A program made the position numbers and the translations under genes. Under the pieces are notes generated by a model, which had not been told where the DNA came from, searched no databases, and saw nothing but the letters and a program-made list of their open reading frames with translations. This document shows, piece after piece, positions 46,158 through 53,618 of a stretch of DNA of 64,000 nt. The DNA is from Nocardioides daedukensis. Its GTDB lineage: Bacteria > Actinomycetota > Actinomycetes > Propionibacteriales > Nocardioidaceae. The stretch spans positions 186,001 through 250,000 of the forward strand of contig NZ_JACCAA010000001.1 in assembly GCF_013408415.1 (NCBI RefSeq), read 5' to 3'. Each line of letters opens with the position of its first letter. The stretch's first letter is position 1.

Positions 46158-49100
46158 GCACCTTCGGCCGTGCGGGGTCCAGGTCGAGCACCTCGTCCAT
46201 CGCCTCGAGACCGACGTGGTCATGGGTGATCCAGACAACGGTGCGACCCGAGCTCGCGGCCAGCAGGTCGCGGGCGACCCCGCGCGCGGTGGCGGTGTCG
46301 AGATGGGCGGTGGGCTCGTCGAGCACGAGCACCTCGCGGGCGGCCAGGATGGCACGGGCCAGACCGATCCTGGCCCGCTCACCGCCCGAGACGTCGACGC
46401 CGCCGTCACCGATCCGGGTGTCGGCGCCGTGGGGCAACGCGTCGATCCAGTCACCCAGGTGTGCCCCGCGCAGGGCCAGCTCGACGGCGAGATCATCGGC
46501 CTCGGGCGCGGCCAACCGCACGTTCTCGGTCACCGTCGATCCGAAGAGATGCGGGTCGTCGGTGAGCAGCCCGACCACACGACGTACGTCGTCCGCGGCG
46601 AGCTCGCCGACCGGTGTGCCGTTGACGGTGTGGGTGCCCTCGGTGAGGTCGAGGAAGCGCGTGATCGTCAGTGCCAGGCTCGACTTCCCGGACCCGGAGG
46701 GGCCGGTGATACCGATGTGGCGCCCGGGCGTCAGGTCCAGGTCGATGCCGTGGAATGCGGGCTCGCCGGGAGTCCACTCGGCACCCGCTCCGGTGAGCTG
46801 GATCGTGTGCGGAGCCCGGGGGAGCGGTGCCGGATGGCTCGGGTCGGTGACCGCGGGCTCGGTGCCCAACAGGTCGGCCAGCCTGCGCTCGGCGGCACGA
46901 GTCCGCACCCGCAGTGCGCCCGCGTCGGCCAGCGGCGCGGTCACCTCGGCGAGGGCGAGGGGGAGCAGCATCAGCAGCGCGAGCATCGGGCCGGAGACGC
47001 TGCCCTCGTCGAGGCCAGGGGCGCCCAGGGCGGCGATCGCCAGGACGCCGAGTCCCGCGAGCAGGGTGGCGAGACCACGACCGATCGCGGTGGCCGTGCC
47101 CGACGCGGTGCTGGCGCGGGCCAGGTTGCTTCCGGACGCGTCCACGTCGTCGAGGGCACGGCCATCCGCCTGCCACAGGACGAGCTGGCGGGCGTCGGTG
47201 ACCAGCGAGGTCGTACGCCGTCCCAGCTCGCCGCGGGCGGCCACGAACCGGGCCTCGTTGCGGCGCGCGCCGAGCCAGCCGGTGAAGCCGGCGAGCAGGC
47301 CTCCAGCCAGGCAGACCACGAGCACCACCGGAGCGGTCGTTGGCAGGACCAGCCATGCGGTGAGCACGGCGAGGACGGTGACGCCGAGCCAGGTGGCGAC
47401 CGGGAGCCGCACCCGCAGCCGGTCGTCGAGCTCGGCGTCGACGTCGTCGACGATCCCGGTCAGCAGGTCGCCGTGGCGGCCGAGTCGGGCGGGGACGAGC
47501 GGGATCAGGCGGGCGAAGACGTCCGCGCGCCGCTCGGCCAGGACGCTCAGTGCGACGTCGTGACCGAGCAGCCGCTCGACGTAGTGCAGGGCCGGGCGGG
47601 CCAGTCCGAAGGTCCGGACCCCGACGATCGCGACGGTCAGCATCAGCACCGGAGGCTGCTCGGCCGCGCGGGCGATCAGCCAGCCGGCGGTCGCGGTCAG
47701 CGCGACGCCGGAGATCGAGGCGAGCGAGCCCAGGACGACGGCAAGAGCCCACCGCCAGCGAGGCGGTCGCGCAGGTGATGTCGGTGCGACCTCGCCGCGA
47801 ACACTCGCCGAGTCGGCAGTTGTTGACGCGAGCTCCCGCACCGAGTCGGCAGTTGTTGACGCCAGCACATGCGCCGAGTCGGCAGTTGTTGACGCCGGCA
47901 CTCGCCGACCCGGCAGTTGTTGACGCCCCTGGGCGTCAACAACTGCCGACTCGGCGGAGGCGGAGAGGTCGATGACGGTGTCGGCGGCGTCGACGACGGC
48001 CTGTCGGTGCGCCACCACGATCACGGTGCTGGTCTCGGCGAGCAGGCGCATCACGTCGATCATGATCCGCTCGGAGTCGGCATCGAGGTGCGCTGTCGGC
48101 TCGTCGAGCAGCACGTAGGGGCGCTCGGCCAGGACCACGCGAGCGAGGGCGAGGCGGGCCCGCTGACCCGCAGAGAGTCCGAGGCCATCCTCGCCGAGCG
48201 GCGTCTCGATCCCGTGGGGGAGGTCCGCGACGTGGCTGGCCAGGTCGACTGCGGCGAGCGCGGCCCACACCTCGGCATCGTCGGCTCCGGGTCGACCGAT
48301 CCGCACGTTGGCCGCGATCGTGTCGGGGACCAACCACGGGCGCTGGGGCAGGTGCGCGACCGCCTTGCGCCACGACGTACGGTCGATGTCTGCGTGATCG
48401 CGATTGCCGACGGCGACCAGGCCCGAGGCCCGCGGGAGCTCGCCCAGAAGCACCTGCAGCAGCGTGCTCTTGCCGCACCCGGACGGGCCGACGATCGCCG
48501 TGATGCCACCCGCAGGAATGCGTGCGGACAGGGCCTCGACGACTGGATCGCGGTCTGGCCAGGCCACGGAGAGGTCGATCAGGTTGATCGGCCGGGCGAC
48601 ATTCTCGGGACCACAAGAAGTGCCGGTTCGACCATCCAGAACTGCAGGTTCGCGACGCAAGAACTGCTGGTTCGTCAGCTCGTGGATGGCTTCGAAGGTG
48701 GCGGTGCCCTCGGCGGCGGAGTGGAACTCGGCGCCGACCCGGCGCAGCGGCCAGTAGGCCTCGGGAGCCAGCAGCAGCACGGTCAACGCCACCTGGAACT
48801 CGATGCCGCCGGAGGCGAGTCGCAGCCCGACCACGACGGCGACCAACGCCACCGAGATCGTGGCGATCAGCTCGAGTGCGGCAGAGGAGGCGAAGGCCAG
48901 CTTGAGGGTCTCGCCGGTGCGCTTGCGATAGGTCTCGGTGACGGTGCGGATCTTCGGCACCTGGGCCTCGGCCCGGCGGTGGGCCACCAGTGTCGGCAGG
49001 CCGCGCACCACGTCGAGGAAGTGGCCGGCCAGGTCGCCCAACGCGCGCCACTGCCGATCGGCGGACTCCTTGGTGGTCAACCCGATCAAGATCGCGAAGA

Positions 49101-49614
49101 CCGGGACCAGGGGGATCGTGGCCACGACGATCATCGCGCTCCAGCCGTCCTGGGTCGCGATGGCGCCAATCGTCAACAGGGGCAGGGCTCCGGCGAGTAC
49201 CAGCGCCGGCAGGTAGCGGGTCAGGTAGGGCTCGACGGCACCCACACCACGGGTCGCCAGGGTGGAGAGCTGGCCGGTTTGCCGCGAGCCCAGCGCGCCG
49301 GCGTCCTGGTCGAGCACCGCGCGGAGCACGATCCGGCGCAGGCGTACGCCGACCTGCCCCGCCGCGCGTGCCGCTGCCGAGTCGACCAACCAGCCGATGA
49401 GTGCGCGCAGCACGGTGATGCCGGCCAGCCACCCGGCCGCCGCATGCCACGACGTACCGGCCGGGTCCTCGAGCAGGCGCACGACCAGGGCCGCGACGGC
49501 GAAGGCCTGCCCGACCACGAGTCCGCCCGCGACCAGGTTGCCGGCGACGACGACCGCCAGCGGGCCGCGGGCAACGGCCAGGTGGGGCAGGACCCGTGGG
49601 TCGAGTGGCTTCAC
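46126..49614 (-). CDS. cydDC: CydDC fusion: thiol reductant ABC exporter
   Basis: A 1,162-residue fusion of CydD (about 1-545) and CydC (about 620-1162). This heterodimeric ABC exporter of cysteine/glutathione-type thiols is needed for bd oxidase assembly. Each half has about six membrane segments and an ATPase: GPSGCGKSTLLQVL and LSAGQRARLALAR in CydD, GPSGSGKSSLALTI and VSGGERARIGLAR in CydC. Actinobacteria often carry this fusion. The linker between the halves (about residues 554-602) is encoded by five copies of the 19-bp repeat (ASTTADS motifs), and another loop (about 314-334) by three copies of a variant. It starts at GTG, 14 bp after cydB. Confidence 0.94.
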   Translation of the reverse strand: MKPLDPRVLPHLAVARGPLAVVVAGNLVAGGLVVGQAFAVAALVVRLLEDPAGTSWHAAAGWLAGITVLRALIGWLVDSAAARAAGQVGVRLRRIVLRAVLDQDAGALGSRQTGQLSTLATRGVGAVEPYLTRYLPALVLAGALPLLTIGAIATQDGWSAMIVVATIPLVPVFAILIGLTTKESADRQWRALGDLAGHFLDVVRGLPTLVAHRRAEAQVPKIRTVTETYRKRTGETLKLAFASSAALELIATISVALVAVVVGLRLASGGIEFQVALTVLLLAPEAYWPLRRVGAEFHSAAEGTATFEAIHELTNQQFLRREPAVLDGRTGTSCGPENVARPINLIDLSVAWPDRDPVVEALSARIPAGGITAIVGPSGCGKSTLLQVLLGELPRASGLVAVGNRDHADIDRTSWRKAVAHLPQRPWLVPDTIAANVRIGRPGADDAEVWAALAAVDLASHVADLPHGIETPLGEDGLGLSAGQRARLALARVVLAERPYVLLDEPTAHLDADSERIMIDVMRLLAETSTVIVVAHRQAVVDAADTVIDLSASAESAVVDAQGRQQLPGRRVPASTTADSAHVLASTTADSVRELASTTADSASVRGEVAPTSPARPPRWRWALAVVLGSLASISGVALTATAGWLIARAAEQPPVLMLTVAIVGVRTFGLARPALHYVERLLGHDVALSVLAERRADVFARLIPLVPARLGRHGDLLTGIVDDVDAELDDRLRVRLPVATWLGVTVLAVLTAWLVLPTTAPVVLVVCLAGGLLAGFTGWLGARRNEARFVAARGELGRRTTSLVTDARQLVLWQADGRALDDVDASGSNLARASTASGTATAIGRGLATLLAGLGVLAIAALGAPGLDEGSVSGPMLALLMLLPLALAEVTAPLADAGALRVRTRAAERRLADLLGTEPAVTDPSHPAPLPRAPHTIQLTGAGAEWTPGEPAFHGIDLDLTPGRHIGITGPSGSGKSSLALTITRFLDLTEGTHTVNGTPVGELAADDVRRVVGLLTDDPHLFGSTVTENVRLAAPEADDLAVELALRGAHLGDWIDALPHGADTRIGDGGVDVSGGERARIGLARAILAAREVLVLDEPTAHLDTATARGVARDLLAASSGRTVVWITHDHVGLEAMDEVLDLDPARPKVLSSAVAPARR
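47809..47953. repeat. Array 3 of the 19-bp repeat inside cydDC (5 copies: F F F F R)
   Basis: Forward copies at 47809-47827, 47842-47860, 47875-47893 (all CGAGTCGGCAGTTGTTGAC) and 47906-47924 (CGACCCGGCAGTTGTTGAC). A reverse copy lies at 47935-47953. Spacing is 33, 33, 31 and 29 bp. The first three are read as ASTTADS, the fourth as QQLPG, the fifth as ESAVVDA, so all orientations and frames stay open. The fourth and fifth can form a hairpin (17 of 19 pairs, extended by GCCC/GGGC). Confidence 0.95.
48614..48674. repeat. Variant 17-bp repeat inside cydDC (3 copies, 22-bp period)
   Basis: CAAGAAGTGCCGGTTCG at 48614-48630, CCAGAACTGCAGGTTCG at 48636-48652 and CAAGAACTGCTGGTTCG at 48658-48674. 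Reverse-complemented, the third matches the 19-bp repeat at 14 of 17 positions. The 22-bp period makes each copy read in a different frame (NQQFL, EPAVL, RTGTSC). Confidence 0.85.
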
Positions 49615-49628
49615 GGTTGCTCAGTCCT

Positions 49629-50630
49629 TCAGTGGGTGGCCGGGATGTGGTGGGTGCCGATCCGTTTGCGGAACACCCAATAGCTCCACGCCTGGTACAT
49701 CAGCACGATCGGCGTGAACGCGATCGCCACCCACGACATCACCTTCAACGTGTACGCCGTGGCCGCGGCGTTGGTGGTGGTCAGCGAGTTGGCCACGTCC
49801 GTCGAGGACGGCATCACGTCGGGGAACAGGGCCAGGAAGAGGCCCGAGACGGCGAGGGCGATCGTCCCGAAGGTGCCGGTGAAGGCCCAGCCCTCGCGGC
49901 CCTTGGCAGCAGCGAAGAGACCCGCGAGCAACACCACCGCGGCCAGGACGAACGCGATCGCCGAGCGGGCGTTCCCGGTGTCGGCCTGGGTCCAGACCAT
50001 GAACACCACGGCCAGCACAGCAGCGACGAGGCCCAGCTTGATCGCCAGCGCCCGGGCCCGGTGCCGGATGTCACCGACCGTCTTCAGCGCGATGAACATC
50101 GCTCCGTGGGTCAGGAACAGGCTCAGGGTGACCATGCCGCCGAGCAGCCCATAGGGGTTCAGCAGCGTGAAGACGGTGCCGGTGAACTCGAAGTCGGCGT
50201 CGATCGGCACGCCGCGCACGATGTTCGCGAAGGCGACGCCCCACAGGAACGCCGGGATCACGGAGCCGAAGATGATCGCCCGGTCCCAGTTCGCCTGCCA
50301 CTTGGCCTCGGGCCGCTTGTGCCGATACTCGAAGGCGAGGCCGCGCAGGATCAGTGCGACCAGGATCAGCAGCAGTGGCAGGTAGAACCCGCTGAAGAGC
50401 GTGGCGTACCACTCCGGGAACGCCGCGAAGGTGGCACCGCCGGCGACCAGCACCCAGACCTCGTTGCCGTCCCAGACCGGGCCGATGGTGTTGATCATCA
50501 CCCGGCGCTCGGTGTCGTTGCGGGCCAGGAACGGGAGCAGCGTGCCGACGCCGAAGTCGAAGCCCTCGAGTGCGAAGTAGCCGACCCAGAGGAAGGCGAT
50601 GATGATGAACCAGAGTGTCGTCAGTTCCAT
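49629..50630 (-). CDS. cydB: Cytochrome bd ubiquinol/menaquinol oxidase subunit II
   Basis: A 333-residue membrane subunit with eight or so segments. It starts with TLWFIIIAFLWVGYFALEGF and has GPVWDGNEVWVLVAGGATFA, both typical. It pairs with CydA in the high-affinity terminal oxidase. Its ribosome-binding site GAGGAGGACGAC overlaps the cydA stop region. Confidence 0.96.
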   Translation of the reverse strand: MELTTLWFIIIAFLWVGYFALEGFDFGVGTLLPFLARNDTERRVMINTIGPVWDGNEVWVLVAGGATFAAFPEWYATLFSGFYLPLLLILVALILRGLAFEYRHKRPEAKWQANWDRAIIFGSVIPAFLWGVAFANIVRGVPIDADFEFTGTVFTLLNPYGLLGGMVTLSLFLTHGAMFIALKTVGDIRHRARALAIKLGLVAAVLAVVFMVWTQADTGNARSAIAFVLAAVVLLAGLFAAAKGREGWAFTGTFGTIALAVSGLFLALFPDVMPSSTDVANSLTTTNAAATAYTLKVMSWVAIAFTPIVLMYQAWSYWVFRKRIGTHHIPATH

Positions 50631-50640
50631 GTCGTCCTCC

Positions 50641-52095
50641 TCAGTAGGCGAAGTTCATCGGGGCGTCGTCGTCGGCGTCGTCGCCGCGCAGCGTCGGGTC
50701 CGGTGGCTCCACGAAGTCGTCGGCGCCCTTCTTGATGTAGTGGGTGAGCAGCCCGAACTCGATCACCGCGAGCACGGCGTACAGCCCGGTCAGGGTGAGC
50801 AGTGAGATCCAGGCCTCGGTGGTGCTCACGCCGGGGGAGACGGCGTTGTCGACTGTCATCAGCCCGTAGACCACCCACGGTTGGCGGCCCATCTCGGTGA
50901 AGATCCAGCCGAACGAGTTGCCGAACACGGCCAGGAACGGGATGGCCAGGGCCATCACCGACCACCACTTCGCGGTCGGGCGGCGGCCCTTGCGGGTGCC
51001 CCACAGGAGCAGTGCCGCGCCGGCGGCAGCGGCCATCCCGAGTCCGATCATGAAGCGGAAGGACCAATAGGTCACCGGGATGATCGGGACGTAGTCCTCG
51101 GGGTGGTAGTAGGTCGCGCCCGGGTCGGTGCCGTAGGTCTCGGCGTACTTCTCACGCAGCGGGTTGATCCCCTCGACCTTGCCGTCGAAGGTGCCGGTGC
51201 CCAGGAAGGAGAGCAGGCACGGCACGGTCACCGCGAACTTCTCCTCCTTGCCGTCGGGAGTGCCCAGGGTGAACACCGAGAACGGCGCGCAGGAGTCGGA
51301 GGTCTCGTAGAGCCCCTCGGCCGCGGCCATCTTCATCGGCTGCACCTCGGTCATGACCTTGCCCTGCAGGTCTCCGGTGATCGCGACACCGAGGCCGCCG
51401 ATCAGGGTCACCCAGGCAGCGACGCGGACGGCGGTGAGATACATCGGCCGGTCCTCGTCACGAGTCCTCCGGCGCAGGTAGAGCCAGGCCGCGATGCCCA
51501 GCACGAAGGCGCCTCCGGTCAGGTAGCACGCGGTGACCACGTGCGGGAAGGCGACCAGCTGCACCTTGTTGAACATCACCGCCCAGAAGTCGGTCAGCTC
51601 GGCACGGCCGGTGACCTCGTTGTAGGTGTGGCCGACCGGGTGCTGCATCCAGGAGTTGGCAGCGAGGATGAAGTAGGAGGAGAGCAGGGTGCCGATGTGG
51701 ACCAGCCACATGCAGCTCGCGTGCAGCATCCGGGGCAGCTTGTCCCACCCGAAGATCCACAGGCCAAGGAACGTGGACTCGAGGAAGAACGCGAGCAGTC
51801 CCTCGATGGCCAGCGGGGCGCCGAAGACGTCGCCGACGAAGCGCGAGTAGTCCGACCAGTTCATCCCGAACTGGAATTCCTGGACGATGCCGGTCACCAG
51901 GCCGATCGCGAAGTTGATCAGGAAGAGCTTGCCGAAGAACTTCGTCAGCCGCAGCCAGTGCTCGTTCTGGGTGCGCACCCAGCAGGTCTCGAAGAGGGCG
52001 ATGATGAAGGAGAGCCCGATCGTGATCGGGACGAAGAGGAAGTGGTAGACGGTGATGATCCCGAACTGCCACCGAGCGATGTCGACAACTTCCAT
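50641..52095 (-). CDS. cydA: Cytochrome bd oxidase subunit I
   Basis: A 484-residue heme-bearing subunit that oxidises quinol and reduces O2. It has ARWQFGIITVYHFLFVPITI (axial His), FQFGMNWSDYSRFVGDVFGA, GWIFTEMGRQPWVVYGLM and a short periplasmic Q-loop. ATG 52095 was chosen; the open frame to 52335 runs across the divergent blaI gene. It heads the cydA-cydB-cydDC operon, and BlaI-type operators lie 30-70 bp upstream. Confidence 0.96.
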   Translation of the reverse strand: MEVVDIARWQFGIITVYHFLFVPITIGLSFIIALFETCWVRTQNEHWLRLTKFFGKLFLINFAIGLVTGIVQEFQFGMNWSDYSRFVGDVFGAPLAIEGLLAFFLESTFLGLWIFGWDKLPRMLHASCMWLVHIGTLLSSYFILAANSWMQHPVGHTYNEVTGRAELTDFWAVMFNKVQLVAFPHVVTACYLTGGAFVLGIAAWLYLRRRTRDEDRPMYLTAVRVAAWVTLIGGLGVAITGDLQGKVMTEVQPMKMAAAEGLYETSDSCAPFSVFTLGTPDGKEEKFAVTVPCLLSFLGTGTFDGKVEGINPLREKYAETYGTDPGATYYHPEDYVPIIPVTYWSFRFMIGLGMAAAAGAALLLWGTRKGRRPTAKWWSVMALAIPFLAVFGNSFGWIFTEMGRQPWVVYGLMTVDNAVSPGVSTTEAWISLLTLTGLYAVLAVIEFGLLTHYIKKGADDFVEPPDPTLRGDDADDDAPMNFAY

Positions 52096-52125
52096 GCAGG
52101 ACTCCGATCCTCGTACCCGGGGGCA

Positions 52126-52163
52126 ACTACGACGCACTGTAGTAATTACGACAGACTGTAGTA
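52126..52163. promoter_or_regulatory. Two tandem BlaI/MecI-type operators between cydA and blaI
   Basis: Dyads at 52126-52143 (ACTACgacgcaCTGTAGT) and 52146-52163 (TTACGACAGACTGTAGTA), 20 bp apart, that is two helical turns. Both match the TACnACA...TGTAGTA operator family of BlaI repressors. They overlap the divergent cydA and blaI promoters. Confidence 0.82.
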
Positions 52164-52192
52164 CGACGAAATCCGTAGGTACAATCGGACCC

Positions 52193-52591
52193 ATGCCTCG
52201 GATTCCGCGCCCCTCGCCCCGCTTGGGGGACCTCGAACGTGCCGTCATGGACGTGCTCTGGACCGCTCCTGAAGGAGAAGAACAGTGGTGGACGGTGCGC
52301 GACGTGCACGCGAACCTGGCCGAGGACCGCGACATCGCCTACACGACGGTGATGACGGTGCTGGATCGGCTGGCCAAGAAGTCGGTGGTCCTGCAGCACA
52401 AGGAGGGCCGGGCCTACCGCTATCGCGCCGCCGCCTCCCAGGGGGCGATGACCGCCGAGCTGATCCGCGACAGTCTCTCCGAGCTCAAGCAGGGCACCCG
52501 CGAGTCGGCACTCGTCGCCTTCGTCGAGGAGGCCAGTGAGGACGACATCGCAGCCCTCAAACAGGCCCTGGCAGACCTGACCGACCGATGA
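52193..52591 (+). CDS. blaI: BlaI/MecI family repressor
   Basis: A 132-residue winged-helix repressor: LGDLERAVMDVLWTAPEGEE, WTVRDVHANLAEDRDIAYTT, VMTVLDRLAKKSVVLQHKEG, and a dimerisation tail. It resembles mycobacterial BlaI. It lies divergent from cydA and overlaps the M56 protease gene by 4 bp, the classic blaI-blaR pairing. No beta-lactamase is nearby. Confidence 0.93.
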   Translation: MPRIPRPSPRLGDLERAVMDVLWTAPEGEEQWWTVRDVHANLAEDRDIAYTTVMTVLDRLAKKSVVLQHKEGRAYRYRAAASQGAMTAELIRDSLSELKQGTRESALVAFVEEASEDDIAALKQALADLTDR

Positions 52592-53451
52592 CACCCCTCG
52601 TCCTGGGCTGCCTCGCCGTACTGCTGGCCGGGCCGGTCCCGAGCCTGATGAGCCGCTGGCCCGCCCTGCGCCGTACGCCGGTGGCAGCCATGCTGCTGTG
52701 GCAGAGCGTGGCGATGGCAGCAGTGCTCTCGGCGATTGGCGCCGGCCTTTCGCTGACCACCGCCAAGGCGTGGCGCAACAACGGCACGATCCTCGAGTAC
52801 GCCGTCGCCACGATCGCCCTGGGCCTGACCCTGCTGGTCGTGGGTCGGCTGTTGCTCAGCGGGCACCGGGTGGGAACGAACCTGCGCGCGCTGCGTCGTC
52901 GCCACCGGGCCCAGCTCGACCTGCTCGCACGCACCGAGCGCGGGGCCCGGGTCGTCGAGCACGACGTCCCCGTCGCCTACTGCCTGCCCGGTGTGGCCGG
53001 GTCGCGGGTCGTCGTCTCCGCGGGTGCGCTGGAGCGGTTGCGCAGTGATGAGGTGGACGCGGTCCTGGCCCACGAACGGGCGCACCTCAAGGCACGCCAC
53101 GACCTAGTCCTGGAGGGATTCAGCGTGCTGCACCGGGCGTTTCCGCACTGGGTCTCCAGCGAGGCGGCGCTTATCGAGGTGCAGTTGCTGGCGGAGGTCC
53201 TGGCCGACCGAGCCGCCGTACGCCGTACCGGTCGGCTCCCACTGGCCCGGGCCCTGGTGGCGCTGGCCGAGGGCCGGGCGCCGCTGGCGGCGATGGGTGC
53301 CGCCGGACCGGCCCTGGCCGATCGGGTCCGCCTCCTCGGCGACGTCGAACCGCACCGGGGCCAGTCGGCACTCGTCGTACTCCTCGCTCTTGGCGTGCTC
53401 GCCGTGCCGACCACGTTCGTGGTCGTGCCCTGGCTCCAGTCACTCACCTGA
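52588..53451 (+). CDS. M56 (BlaR1/MecR1-like) membrane metalloprotease
   Basis: A 287-residue protein with membrane segments at both ends and a zinc site VLAHERAHLKARHDL (HExxH). It lacks an extracellular penicillin-binding sensor domain, as do the mycobacterial homologues. It probably cleaves BlaI in response to an unknown signal. A 14-bp tandem repeat and a terminator follow the stop. Confidence 0.88.
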   Translation: MTPLVLGCLAVLLAGPVPSLMSRWPALRRTPVAAMLLWQSVAMAAVLSAIGAGLSLTTAKAWRNNGTILEYAVATIALGLTLLVVGRLLLSGHRVGTNLRALRRRHRAQLDLLARTERGARVVEHDVPVAYCLPGVAGSRVVVSAGALERLRSDEVDAVLAHERAHLKARHDLVLEGFSVLHRAFPHWVSSEAALIEVQLLAEVLADRAAVRRTGRLPLARALVALAEGRAPLAAMGAAGPALADRVRLLGDVEPHRGQSALVVLLALGVLAVPTTFVVVPWLQSLT

Positions 53452-53464
53452 CCTGGCCGCCCAA

Positions 53465-53531
53465 CGTCGCCGCCCAGGCGTCGCCGCCCAGGCGTCGCCG
53501 CCCAGGCGTCGCCGCCCGGACGTCGACGCCC
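53465..53531. repeat. 14-bp tandem repeat
   Basis: CGTCGCCGCCCAGG is repeated at 53465, 53479 and 53493, then diverging copies start at 53507 and 53521. It begins 13 bp after the protease stop, in the gap between convergent genes. Confidence 0.92.
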
Positions 53532-53554
53532 GAAAGCCGGCACCACGAAATGCC

Positions 53555-53594
53555 CGAACGCCCACTCCCAGGAGATCCAGGGAGTGGGCGTTCG
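53555..53594. terminator. Terminator between convergent protease genes
   Basis: A perfect 15-bp stem CGAACGCCCACTCCC (53555-53569) with its complement at 53580-53594 and a 10-nt loop. It lies 24 bp from the M4 protease stop and about 100 bp after the M56 gene. It could end both transcripts. Confidence 0.8.
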
Positions 53595-53618
53595 AGATTC
53601 AATCAATGAGCTTTCGCG

